NCBI RefSeq assembly: GCF_000016425.1
Contig: NC_009380.1
Span: forward strand, 682,001-746,000
DNA from: Salinispora tropica CNB-440
Lineage (GTDB): Bacteria; Actinomycetota; Actinomycetes; Mycobacteriales; Micromonosporaceae
Length of the DNA: 64,000 bases
Direction of reading: 5' to 3'
Shown here piece by piece: positions 43,878 to 51,670 of the stretch; position 1 is the first letter of the stretch; each line of letters starts with the position of its first letter. A program made the position numbers and the translations under genes. The notes below the pieces were generated by a model. That model was given only the letters and a program-made list of their open reading frames with translations. It did no database searches and was not told where the DNA came from.

Positions 43878-44763
43878 CGCTCAGTTCCTCCAATGCAGTT
43901 GCGATCATCTTCTTGGATGCCGCCTCGTCGATTGCTCGGTCGTCGAGGTCTTCCCAGACCAGCTGGTATGCGCTGGACTCATCGGGCTTGTTGAGGTACA
44001 AGGCGCCGGTCAACGTGTCGACATAGGCCAGTGGAGGCTCCAGCACCTCGCCTACCGGATCGGTCGGGAAGTCCAGCAGTGAGAACGGCGTGCTTGCCGC
44101 CATGCCGCCGTGGATGCCGGCGGCGAAGGGCAGGACCCGTACGGATATGTTGCCGCGCTGGGTGACGTCGAGCAGGTGCTTGAACTGTTCGGCCATCACA
44201 TCAGCTCCACCAACCAGCCGATGCAACACTGCCTCGTTGAGGATCACGCTCAGGTGCGGCGCACGCGGCCGGGACAGCAGAGACTGCCGCGCCAGTCTGA
44301 CGGTGACCCGGCGTTCGCGCTCTGCTTGATCGACGTAGCCCTTCGGCACCTGGTGTACCTGCTCTGCGTAGGCCCGCGTTTGCAGCAGGCCAGGGATCAA
44401 CTCGACCTCGTACTGTCGGATCGTTTCCGCGCTGTCCTCCAGTGACACGTACAACCCGAAGAACTGGGGTAGCTCCGTCTCCGTGTAGTCGTGCCACCAG
44501 CTCTTCTTCCGGCCGTTGCGCGTTTCGGCCGTCAACGCCAGGAGAAGATCCAGATCGGCCTGTTCGGCACCGTACAGCTCACACATCGCCTTCACATCGA
44601 TGTCCCGGAACCTGACGCCCTCGGTGCCGTCCTCCATCCGGGCGATGGTTGCGCGCCCCTTCTGGAGGTGTTCGGCCGCTTGCTCCTGGGTCAGGTTCGC
44701 TGCCCGGCGCAGGATTGCCAGCCGGCGGCCGATGGACCGGCGTACCAGGGCTGAGCCGACCAT
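43870..44763 (-). CDS. XRE-type helix-turn-helix regulator with DUF5753 sensor domain
   Basis: 297 residues from ATG 44763 (upstream GTG is possible). The N-terminal HTH (RRLAILRRAANLTQEQAAEHL, then KGRATIARMEDG, residues 12-60) is followed by the DUF5753 domain with WWHDY, EYELIPGLLQTRAYAE-like QYEVELIPGLLQ, LNEAVLHRLVGG, IHGGMAASTPFSLLDF and VYVDTLTG-like YVDTLTGALYL. This is the common actinomycete Scr1/BldB-context regulator. It diverges from three small plus-strand genes across about 370 bases. Confidence 0.9.
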   Translation of the reverse strand: MVGSALVRRSIGRRLAILRRAANLTQEQAAEHLQKGRATIARMEDGTEGVRFRDIDVKAMCELYGAEQADLDLLLALTAETRNGRKKSWWHDYTETELPQFFGLYVSLEDSAETIRQYEVELIPGLLQTRAYAEQVHQVPKGYVDQAERERRVTVRLARQSLLSRPRAPHLSVILNEAVLHRLVGGADVMAEQFKHLLDVTQRGNISVRVLPFAAGIHGGMAASTPFSLLDFPTDPVGEVLEPPLAYVDTLTGALYLNKPDESSAYQLVWEDLDDRAIDEAASKKMIATALEELSGD

Positions 44764-45131
44764 GTCTGCCACCCGTGACCACCTTCCACTCAATTAATTG
44801 GACGCGTGTCTCGCTCAATTAGAACATGCTTGCCTTGTCTTGCTGAAGCCTAGCGATGCTAATTCGGTCTCGCCTAGATGAGTGATCTTTAGTTAAGTGA
44901 CACTCTTCCGACACTGGCCTGCTTGAGTGGTTGTCTTTTGGGCGCGCTCAAAGTGTAATGAGCTGCATCGACGTGTACCGACTGGTTGAACCTTCACCCA
45001 AGGGGGACATTGTGCTGCTGTTCTTAGCCCTGACCATGTACCGCTCGCGGCACAACCGAGATGGCATCGCAGGAGCAAATGCGACACCTCGCATTCCCGG
45101 GCTTTTGTCCGATTCAAGAGGAAAGTGGACT
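44764..45131. other. Divergent promoter region between XRE gene and small plus-strand genes
   Basis: About 370 bases, noticeably richer in A+T than its surroundings (ATTAATTGG, AATTAGAACATG, TTAGTTAAGTG and similar). Repeats of CAATTA at 44813-44821 and TCAATTAATTG at 44790-44800 could be a regulator's binding sites. An open frame from 44931 exists, but its first half has no coding character. No gene supported. Confidence 0.4.
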
Positions 45132-45353
45132 GTGGTTCGCCGGCGATTCCGCCGGCAGAGGAAGAACTCGCCGCCCCCCGCGATTGCACCGCAGCCGAGG
45201 AACGATGTCCCGTACCCCGTGACGGTGCAGCGGGCCAGGCCGGTCAATCTGCCGAGGTGGATGACCCAGCCCACCGTCGCCAATCCCCAGGTAGGCCGCG
45301 TCGGTTGGCTAACTCCGGCCCAGCAGTGGCGAGCCAACGGAGGCCGCTGGTGA
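45132..45353 (+). CDS. Small basic protein of unknown function
   Basis: 73 residues from GTG 45132, 8 bases after AGGAAA. The protein is basic and Pro/Arg-rich: MVRRRFRRQRKN, APQPRNDVPYPVTVQRARPVN, and a C-terminal VGRVGWLTPAQQWRANG. Third codon positions are strongly G/C from this start on. It is the first of three short genes in a row and diverges from the XRE gene, an arrangement often seen in Micromonosporaceae. No family named. Confidence 0.6.
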   Translation: MVRRRFRRQRKNSPPPAIAPQPRNDVPYPVTVQRARPVNLPRWMTQPTVANPQVGRVGWLTPAQQWRANGGRW

Positions 45354-45398
45354 CCGCGCACCAGCCGCCTGCCCGAAGCGCCGACAGGCGAGACTGAG

Positions 45399-45563
45399 AT
45401 GGCATCGGTGGTTGTCGCTGCTATTGCCGTCGTCGTTGGGCTCGCCGTTGGCGTGGTCCTGGGTCTGGTGACCAAGAGTCGTTCGGGTAGTTGGTGCCCC
45501 CGGTGTGGTGACCTCAAGCGCTGCCTACGTGACCACGACACGCGTGGGAGCCGGTCGTGGTGA
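45399..45563 (+). CDS. 54-residue single-helix membrane protein with CxxC
   Basis: From ATG 45399. A strong membrane helix (residues 2-24, VVVAAIAVVVGLAVGVVLG) is followed by a basic turn (TKSRSG), a CPRCGDLKRC cluster (C-x2-C-x6-C) and a basic Asp/Arg tail. Too short for routine gene calling. The stop overlaps the GTG of the next gene (GTGA). The cysteines may bind zinc; function unknown. Confidence 0.6.
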   Translation: MASVVVAAIAVVVGLAVGVVLGLVTKSRSGSWCPRCGDLKRCLRDHDTRGSRSW

Positions 45564-45997
45564 GAAGGGCACACGACCCGATGCGCCCGCTGTGGCGGTG
45601 CCGGGCCTGCGGCGCCGACTGGCCCTGCCAGCCCGCGCGGCTCGCGTTGCTGGATGAGTATCGCGGCCGGAGGTCAGCTCTGCTGGCCCACCAGGGCAAG
45701 CTCCTGGCCGAGGCGTCTGATCAGCTATCCCGGCTCAGCGGCACCAGACCGGACCTCAGGGAGAGGTTTGTGCACTGGTGCTGGCGGGCGGAACCCGAAC
45801 ACCCCACGACCAGCGCCTTTGAGCCGGGAGACCTGGACCTGGACCTGGTGTTTCGCGGAATCGAAATGATCATCCGTAGCCACTGGGGAGGACGGACCTG
45901 CCCCCGGTGCGCGAACAAAGGTTGTCCACATCTCGACTGGGCCGACGGCTGGCTGTCCCGCCTACGAAGGTCATCGGAAGGCCGCCCAAGCGGGTAG
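45560..45997 (+). CDS. Zinc-ribbon-like hypothetical protein
   Basis: 145 residues from GTG 45560, overlapping the previous stop. It has two CxxC pairs: WRCRACGADWPC near residue 15 and TCPRCANKGCPH near 120, between which lies an acidic helical segment (LLDEYRGRRSALLAHQGKLLAEA). This form is frequent beside XRE/DUF397 loci in Micromonospora-type genomes. Metal binding is likely from the cysteines; function unknown. A GTG-coupled trio with the two preceding small genes. Confidence 0.6.
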   Translation: MRRAHDPMRPLWRCRACGADWPCQPARLALLDEYRGRRSALLAHQGKLLAEASDQLSRLSGTRPDLRERFVHWCWRAEPEHPTTSAFEPGDLDLDLVFRGIEMIIRSHWGGRTCPRCANKGCPHLDWADGWLSRLRRSSEGRPSG

Positions 45998-46025
45998 CGG
46001 AGTCCGAAGCGGGTAACGGAACGCC

Positions 46026-46853
46026 GTGGCAGGTGGCGTCGGGGTCGGGGGGCCCGAACTTCGGCGTTGGTTGGCGGGGACGGCCGCGGTCGTCGCGGGC
46101 GGGGCGGTGGTGCACGCGCTGCCGGTGGTCACCGCCAGCGGAGCGCTGCGGCGTCGGTGCTGGCCCCGGCTGGCGGGGGTGGGTGCGGCCAGTCGGATCG
46201 CGTTGACCTTCGACGACGGGCCGAGCCGTACCTCCACCACCCGGTTTCTGCGGGCGTTGGAGCGCGCCGACGTACGGGCAACGTTCTTTCTGCTCGGCAC
46301 CCTGCTCGACCGCGATCCCGGACTCGGCCGGGAGATGGCGGCGGCCGGGCATGAGCTCGCGGTGCACGGATGGGAGCACCGGAATCTGCTGTGCCGATCG
46401 CCTGCCGCGACCTACGCCGATATCGCCCGCGCTCGGGACACCGTCGCGGCGGTCACCGGAGCCTCGCCGCTGTGGTATCGGCCGCCGTACGGGGTGCTGA
46501 CGGTGTCGGCGCTGCTGGCGTGCCGGCGGCTGGGCCTGACCCCCCGCCTCTGGACCACCTGGGGACGCGACTGGGACGCGACCCGGTCTCCGGCGGTGAT
46601 CTGGGAGACCATCGTGCAGGATCTCGACGGTGGCGGCACGCTGTTGCTGCATGATTCGGATCATGCGGCCAGCCCGGGTGCCTGGCGAGGTGCCTTGGCC
46701 ATCCTGCCTCGCCTCGTGAGCTGGGCCCAGGAGCGGGAGCTGACCATCGGGACGCTCGGCGCACACGAGGAGACCGAGGCGGCCCGGGAGCCCGGGGCGT
46801 GGCGCACACCGGTCCGGGCACGACCGGGGCATGACGACGTACCGGGTGGGTAA
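46026..46853 (+). CDS. NodB-type polysaccharide deacetylase
   Basis: 275 residues. An N-terminal hydrophobic anchor (about residues 14-36) precedes the NodB domain: LTFDDGPSR (catalytic and metal Asp pair), HELAVHGWEHRNLL (His-x3-His metal site), WYRPPYG and LLLHDSDH. It removes acetyl or other N-acyl groups from an envelope glycan or precursor. GTG start 46026. The glycosyltransferase gene begins 9 bases after its stop, so they are one operon and probably one glycolipid or envelope pathway. Confidence 0.88.
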   Translation: MAGGVGVGGPELRRWLAGTAAVVAGGAVVHALPVVTASGALRRRCWPRLAGVGAASRIALTFDDGPSRTSTTRFLRALERADVRATFFLLGTLLDRDPGLGREMAAAGHELAVHGWEHRNLLCRSPAATYADIARARDTVAAVTGASPLWYRPPYGVLTVSALLACRRLGLTPRLWTTWGRDWDATRSPAVIWETIVQDLDGGGTLLLHDSDHAASPGAWRGALAILPRLVSWAQERELTIGTLGAHEETEAAREPGAWRTPVRARPGHDDVPGG

Positions 46854-46862
46854 CCGCAGCCG

Positions 46863-48056
46863 GTGAAGCCATGGCCGGGCGGGAGAAGTCCGCGCGCCGG
46901 TACGTCCCCGGCTGCCGCCGGTACGTCCCCGGCTGCCGGTCGTGACGACCCCGACGGCGGCCCGGGTCAGCTGCGGATCCTGGTCGTCTCCGCCGACATC
47001 GGCGCGGGCCACGACGCCGCCGCGGCCGAACTCGCCGCCCGGCTCGCCGGCGACGGAGTCGTGGAGCAGCTCAACTTCTTCGCGGCCCTGCCCCGGCCGC
47101 TGCACCGGCTCGTCCGGGAGGGCTACCGCACCATGCTCCAGCGGTTTCCCTGGAGCTACGACGCGCTGTTCCGGTTCACGGACCGGTCGTCGCTGATGGT
47201 CCGGGCGTTCCGGGCCGCGCTGCGGGCGGCCGTACCGCGGATGCTGTCGCGGATATCGGCGGACACCTGCCTGGTGGTGACGACACACCCGTTCGCCAAC
47301 CAGCTACTCGGCCCGATGCGCGGGACGGGGCAGCTCACCGTGCCGGTGCTCAGCTACGTCACGGATTTCGTTGTCCACCCGATCTGGATCTCGCCGGGTG
47401 TGGACACCTACTGCGTCGTTCACGACGGGACACAGCGGCAGGCGGCGGCACGTGGGGCAGCTGATGTCCGGGTGGTCAATCCGCTGATCTCCGCCGAGTT
47501 CGCGGCGTCGGCAACGGCCTGCCAGCGTACGGCTCGGGCCCGTTTCGGCCTGCCCGAGCAGGAGCGACTGGCGTTGATCGTCGCTGGCTCCTGGGGGGTG
47601 GGCGACGTGGCCCGTACCGCTCGGGATGTGCTCGCCGCCGGCTGCGTCACCCCCGTCGTGGCGTGTGGGCGCAACGTCCGGCTCCGCCAGCGCCTGCGTA
47701 CCTTCCCCGGACACGTCCTGGGCTGGGTCGAGGACATGCCCACCCTGATGCGGGCGGTTGATGTGGTGGTGGAGAACGCCGGCGGGCTCACCTGCCAGCA
47801 GTCGCTGGCCGGTGGGCTCCCCACCGTCACCTATCGGCCGATTTCTGGGCATGGTCGGGCCAACGCGCAGCTGCTCGCCGAGGCGGGGCTCACCACCCAT
47901 GTCACCAGCGCTGCCGAGCTGGGGCCGGCGCTGACGAAGCTGACCGGCGTGGCGGGCAGCCCAGCACTTCCCGTCGGCAGCGCTACCGACATGGCCAGCG
48001 TGGTTTCGGAGGTTGTCCGGAGCGGCAACCGGCTTGACCGGAAGCGGCCAGTTTGA
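46863..48056 (+). CDS. MGDG-synthase/MurG-like glycosyltransferase
   Basis: 397 residues. After a flexible Gly/Pro-rich start with a duplicated AGTSPAA segment, ILVVSADIGAGHDAAAAELA is the N-terminal motif of monogalactosyldiacylglycerol synthases and related processive diacylglycerol glucosyltransferases. VTTHPFANQLLG, VTDFVVHPIWI and the C-terminal sugar-nucleotide-binding VENAGGLTCQQSLAGGLPTVTYRP complete the GT-B fold of family GT28. It probably makes a membrane glycolipid. In one operon with the deacetylase. Confidence 0.85.
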   Translation: MKPWPGGRSPRAGTSPAAAGTSPAAGRDDPDGGPGQLRILVVSADIGAGHDAAAAELAARLAGDGVVEQLNFFAALPRPLHRLVREGYRTMLQRFPWSYDALFRFTDRSSLMVRAFRAALRAAVPRMLSRISADTCLVVTTHPFANQLLGPMRGTGQLTVPVLSYVTDFVVHPIWISPGVDTYCVVHDGTQRQAAARGAADVRVVNPLISAEFAASATACQRTARARFGLPEQERLALIVAGSWGVGDVARTARDVLAAGCVTPVVACGRNVRLRQRLRTFPGHVLGWVEDMPTLMRAVDVVVENAGGLTCQQSLAGGLPTVTYRPISGHGRANAQLLAEAGLTTHVTSAAELGPALTKLTGVAGSPALPVGSATDMASVVSEVVRSGNRLDRKRPV

Positions 48057-48071
48057 CCATGAACTCCTCCT

Positions 48072-48089
48072 AGCTTGATCTTTAACCTG
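48072..48089 (+). repeat. 18-bp direct repeat, left copy
   Basis: AGCTTGATCTTTAACCTG recurs exactly at 54057-54074 in the same orientation. GACCATGAA also precedes both copies (48055-48063 and 54022-54030), with different spacing. The repeat is A+T-rich against this background. The two copies bracket a 6-kb segment of remnants and envelope-hydrolase genes. Confidence 0.8.
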
Positions 48090-48275
48090 TGCGCGGTGCG
48101 ACTGCGGCGTAGCGACCCGGGCCGGCCCGGCCGGGGATTGGTCGACTTCTTCTTGGGAGATGTTGTCCTCCCGGTCGCGCTGCTGCTGGTGATGATGTGG
48201 ACGTCGTGGCGGCGGGTGGGGTGGCGGTTGGGTCGTCCTGGTGGGCGGCCGGGTCCTGGTCGGGTGGGTTTCGGT

Positions 48276-48363
48276 GCACTGGCGGGACAGGGGCTGTTGG
48301 CGCGTAGGTGCCGAAATCCGCGGCGGACGCGGGCTGGGTGAGCCGGGGGGCTGGTCGTTCCCA
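48276..48363 (+). repeat. About 90-bp dispersed repeat, copy 2
   Basis: Same orientation as, and roughly 85% identical to, the segment at 27014-27104 by eye. It ends at GTTCCCA next to the break point of the IS3 transposase gene. It may be the true end of that element or a separate small repeat. Confidence 0.75.
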
Positions 48364-48367
48364 TGGG

Positions 48368-49131
48368 TGGCATAGGTCTACGGCGAGGGGTCGGGCCAGT
48401 CGTACGCCGGTGCGGTGTTCGGTGATGTCGGCCAGCCACAACCGGTTCGGGCCGTCGGTGGTGAAGTCCCGTTGCACGAGGTCGTCATGAACCGGTGGAC
48501 CGACCTTGCCACCCTTGCCGCGCTTCTTGCGCTTACCGAGGGCGCTCCGCCAACCATTGTCCGAGCAGATCTTCCACCCGGTGCGCTCCGCCATCGCCTG
48601 GCCGGCGGTGCGGGCCTCATCGACCAGGAACCGGTACCCGAACTCCGGGTCATCGCGGTGGGCATCGACCAGGGCGTTCGCGCGATGAGCGGCGACGATT
48701 TCGGCGTCACCGACGGGCCGGCCGAGCCACCGATAGTAGGGCTGACGAGCGATGTTCAATACCCGGCACGTCACCGCGACGGGGATCCCGTCGGCGGCCA
48801 GCTCGCTCACGAGCGAATAGCGCCCTTTCCCGGCAGATGCGCCTGCGACAGATACGCCGCGGCCCGACGCAGGACCTCGTTCTCCTGCTCCAGCAAGCGG
48901 ATCCGTTTGCGGGCCTCGCGCAGCTCGGCTGACGACGCCGCTGACGCCCGGTTTGACTCCCGCGTCAACGTCAGCCTGACGCAGCCACTTGAACAACGTC
49001 ATCGGGTGCACCCCGAAGTCCTTCGCGATCTGCTCGACCGTCACACCCGCCTCGCGGCCTTGAGCGACACGCACGACATCATCACGGAACTCTCGGGGTA
49101 GGGCGGGGGTAGGGCTTGGGCACAGTGACAT
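48368..49131 (-). pseudogene. IS3-family transposase (orfA-orfB), frameshifted and truncated
   Basis: From ATG 49131, orfA reads REFRDDVVRVAQGREAG, then VTVEQIAKDFGVHPMTLFKWL (HTH). Its second part, ELREARKRIRLLEQENEVLRR (described in part), is in another frame, so a base has changed near 48960. orfB follows (GRYSLVSELAADGIPVAV, PYYRWLGRPVGD, DDPEFGYRFLVDEA) and breaks off just after the first catalytic Asp, at LWLADITEHRTG near 48400. The remaining Asp and Glu of the DDE triad are missing. Inactive. Confidence 0.85.
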
Positions 49132-49310
49132 CCTTCCAGGCCGCCCACAGGGCAAGCCATCTCAGACGTCACCTATCGGTGCAGCAGGCCTATCCAACTC
49201 CAGCTTCACTGTGAGAGACTTTCGATGCCGAAAGGGAAGGCAATAGGGCGCGACGAGGTCGGATTTCGACGGGACGCCCGTTGCTAGGTGCCATCGAGAG
49301 AGGTGTTATC

Positions 49311-49754
49311 TTGAAGCAAGGATTCATCGCGAGGGTAGTCGCTGCCACTTTGGCTTCTGGGGTGATATTCGTTGCCCCTGCGCCAGCCTCGGCCAACGCT
49401 AGTATTCTAGCCACTTGCAATTCGCAGCTTGAGGTTCACACGACGAGTTCCCAAATGCCCTTCACTGTAATTCCCTCCGCTGGCAGTACGGCCGCGAGCG
49501 CGTCGTGCGGAATGGCCGAAGGGGCTTACAGCGAAGCAGTATTTAGGCTGCAGGTCACCCTGAAGCGTTGCTACGGTGCCAATATCGCTACCGACAGTCA
49601 TTTCGGTCCTGCGACCAAGTCGGCCCTGATTTCTGCGCAAAGAAGGGAAAACATCGCGGCCGACGGTATCTATGGCACTGAGACGCGTAACAACCTTGAC
49701 TGGAGCATGGATGGATACTGCCCCAAAGTCGCCCTTCCAATCCGCGTGGCTTAG
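49311..49754 (+). CDS. Secreted peptidoglycan-binding domain protein
   Basis: 147 residues if started at TTG 49311, 7 bases after GAGAGG; an in-frame TTG at 49281 has no such site. A signal peptide (MKQGFIARVVAATLASGVIF, ending near ASANA) is followed by a PG_binding_1 domain: SEAVFRLQVTLKRCYGAN, DSHFGPATKSALISAQ and ADGIYGTETRNNLDW. Two cysteine pairs may form disulphides. Composition is poorer in G+C than the neighbours. It stands between two IS remnants and may be acquired. Probably a wall-associated inhibitor or hydrolase cofactor. Confidence 0.75.
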   Translation: MKQGFIARVVAATLASGVIFVAPAPASANASILATCNSQLEVHTTSSQMPFTVIPSAGSTAASASCGMAEGAYSEAVFRLQVTLKRCYGANIATDSHFGPATKSALISAQRRENIAADGIYGTETRNNLDWSMDGYCPKVALPIRVA

Positions 49755-49899
49755 GCTTGGCGGGTGGCCTCTGTAGAGGCGGGTAGAGCGGGTGTGATCA
49801 TGGAGTTCTCTACGGTTCATGGCCTCAAGGACCTAACCCGCCGATGCCATCACGCCTGATCCCGCACCGTCCGCCGTCGCCGGCACCTGTGGCACATCA

Positions 49900-50393
49900 C
49901 CGTCTGCGGTCCACCGACCGTGAGTGCGCGGGGTTGCTGTACGCCATGTCGGCGGTCTCGGATCCCCGCGACCCGGTGCGCACGCCGGTGTGGCGGCTGC
50001 TGACTCGCCGGGACGGTGGACGGCCGTCCACCGTCCCGGCGAGTTGGCTGACCGCCCGCGCCCGGCTGGTGACTACGCCCCGGGCACACCGGTATCGGAC
50101 GGTGACCGCTCTGGACGGGAACCCTTCGAGGTGCCCGGCGCCGCAGCGAGCAGGTTCACCTGCTCTCCGCGCTGGACACCAGCACCGGCATCGCTTTTGG
50201 CCCAGGTCACCGTGATCGCGAAGAGCAATGAGACCCCGCGTTCGCGCCGCTGCTCGACGTGGTCGAGACCGTATTAGGCAGCCTGACCGGCCTGCTGTTC
50301 ATCGCCGACGCGCTGCATACCCAGACCGCCCACGCCGACGAGATCGCCGCCGGTGGCGCCCGCCTGGCCGGAGGATTACCTGCTCAGGGGTAG
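49900..50393 (+). pseudogene. ISAs1-family transposase remnant
   Basis: The start GLLYAMSAVSDPRDP is the N-terminal signature of actinobacterial ISAs1-type transposases. After several frame changes and deletions, HLLSALDTSTGIAF, VTVIAKSNETP, then FAPLLDVVETVLGSLTGLLF and IADALHTQTAHADEIA appear, the middle of the DDE domain, before a TAG at 50391-50393. Most of the gene is missing. Inactive relic; edges are approximate. Confidence 0.7.
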
Positions 50394-50617
50394 GTTGTCG
50401 GCTTCCGATTCGGAATAGCCTGGCGGGTTGTTCGGTGGTCTACCTGTCTGGAGTGGTCGGTGTTGCTCCGGACGGGAGATGTTCATCAGGGCTGTGGAAG
50501 GCGTCCGCTGTACTGCGGATGAGGAGGAGGCAACGGAATTGCTGGTGGTGGAACTCCGCGCCTGGTTGGATCGGGAGCGGAGTCTGTCGCCGGCGTCGGC
50601 GGTGCGGATGCGGTCGG

Positions 50618-51301
50618 TCAGCCCGAATGCTGTGCGCGCGCCAGGTTGTCGGCCCGACTAAGCCGGGACGGGGACAGAAAGTCGAATCGTACCCCGGCGC
50701 CCTCCCCGGGTTTGACCTCCCACCCGCGGAGCTTGACGGCGGCCTGCCGAACCCGTCTATCGTGCGGGCCGAATGCGATGTAGAACAGCGATTCATCCAC
50801 CTCACGATCGTCGCCACCCCAGCGCACGGCACCCTCGCAGTCGGCGAGGATGTCCCGCAGCACCAGTTCTTGAAGCGGGAAGAAGCCTCCTTTGGCGCGC
50901 GCACCCGGCCGAATGCGGACTGCCGTGCCGGAAGCGAGGTTGGACTCAGGCGCGCTCTTACGGAGCTTGCTGATGTCACACCAGCCGGTCAGGTCAGTCC
51001 GCTGAATCTCTTCGATTTCGTAGTGGAACCGTCTCACCGCATGCAGCAGGATCACCTCGACGTCGCCGATCCAAACCGGCACGCTTAGCCCAGTACCGGC
51101 CACCGACCGCGTCCACACCTGTGAATCGCGGTCCACGTTTGCCTGGATCGTCCATCCGTTCGTCGAAGTCGCCGGGCGCTTCGGCCTGCGGCGCTCAGCG
51201 GCTGACGCGGAGGTGTCAGGTAGAACCGAACTGACGGCGACCGCCGCGCTCGTAAGGCCTGCGGTTCTGAGGACTGTGCGCCGAGTTATCTGATGGTCCA
51301 T
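50618..51301 (-). CDS. Tat-exported hypothetical protein of the DUF1906 gene set
   Basis: 227 residues. A twin-arginine signal (ITRRTVLRTAGLTSAAVAVS) ends near SASAAE. The mature domain (WTIQANVDRDSQVWTRSVAGTG, VWIGDVEVILLHAVRRFHYE, GWCDISKL, and a C-terminal GWEVKPGEGAGVRFD) is not recognised. AGGAAGGG is about 9 bases before ATG 51301. It is the last of three minus-strand genes with the lysin-like protein and a membrane protein, spaced 25 and 11 bases, so one operon. Perhaps the periplasmic partner of that lysin. Confidence 0.6.
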   Translation of the reverse strand: MDHQITRRTVLRTAGLTSAAVAVSSVLPDTSASAAERRRPKRPATSTNGWTIQANVDRDSQVWTRSVAGTGLSVPVWIGDVEVILLHAVRRFHYEIEEIQRTDLTGWCDISKLRKSAPESNLASGTAVRIRPGARAKGGFFPLQELVLRDILADCEGAVRWGGDDREVDESLFYIAFGPHDRRVRQAAVKLRGWEVKPGEGAGVRFDFLSPSRLSRADNLARAQHSG

Positions 51302-51326
51302 GTTCCGGTATCCCTTCCTATTTTGG

Positions 51327-51659
51327 TCAGAACAGAAAGAAGCCGACGATATACGGCGCCAGGGACGCGATCACGCACGCGATCCAGTACTGGGATGCAG
51401 AGGTGGCCGTTCTACGGCGCATCCGCAGATTCGCCAGCCCCCAGATCAGGCCGAACAGGCAGAACACTGGCGCGGCGATGACCAACCAGAGAAGCATCCC
51501 GTCGTCCTCGTTTGGGTTCCGCTGCGTCCATCCCAGGGCTGCCAGCGGTCCGTTCACGATGATGTACCAGGCCAGGAACAAGGGCACTATTGCCGGGATC
51601 CCGAGCAGCAGGTTCACGCCGACGGGCACAGGCAGATTCCACGTTCGCGTACGTGTCAA
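51327..51659 (-). CDS. Small membrane protein of the DUF1906 gene set
   Basis: 110 residues from TTG 51659 (AGGGG 8 bases upstream). Three membrane helices are expected (about residues 13-35, 57-77 and 88-109), with an acidic loop (NPNEDDG) and a basic loop (RMRRRTATS). No signal or enzyme motif. Between the lysin-like and Tat protein genes in one operon. By position and size it could help the signal-less lysin cross the membrane, but it has no recognisable holin family. Confidence 0.6.
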   Translation of the reverse strand: MTRTRTWNLPVPVGVNLLLGIPAIVPLFLAWYIIVNGPLAALGWTQRNPNEDDGMLLWLVIAAPVFCLFGLIWGLANLRMRRRTATSASQYWIACVIASLAPYIVGFFLF

Positions 51660-51670
51660 GTTGGGATCCC

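Noticed and set aside
45870..47288. Long minus-strand frame over the deacetylase and glycosyltransferase genes
   Set aside because: Antisense to two genes with clear catalytic motifs; its translation is Arg/Pro/Gly-rich with no domain.
48368..49131. Working IS3 element
   Set aside because: Frameshift in orfA and loss of two of three catalytic residues in orfB. Terminal repeats could not be recognised.
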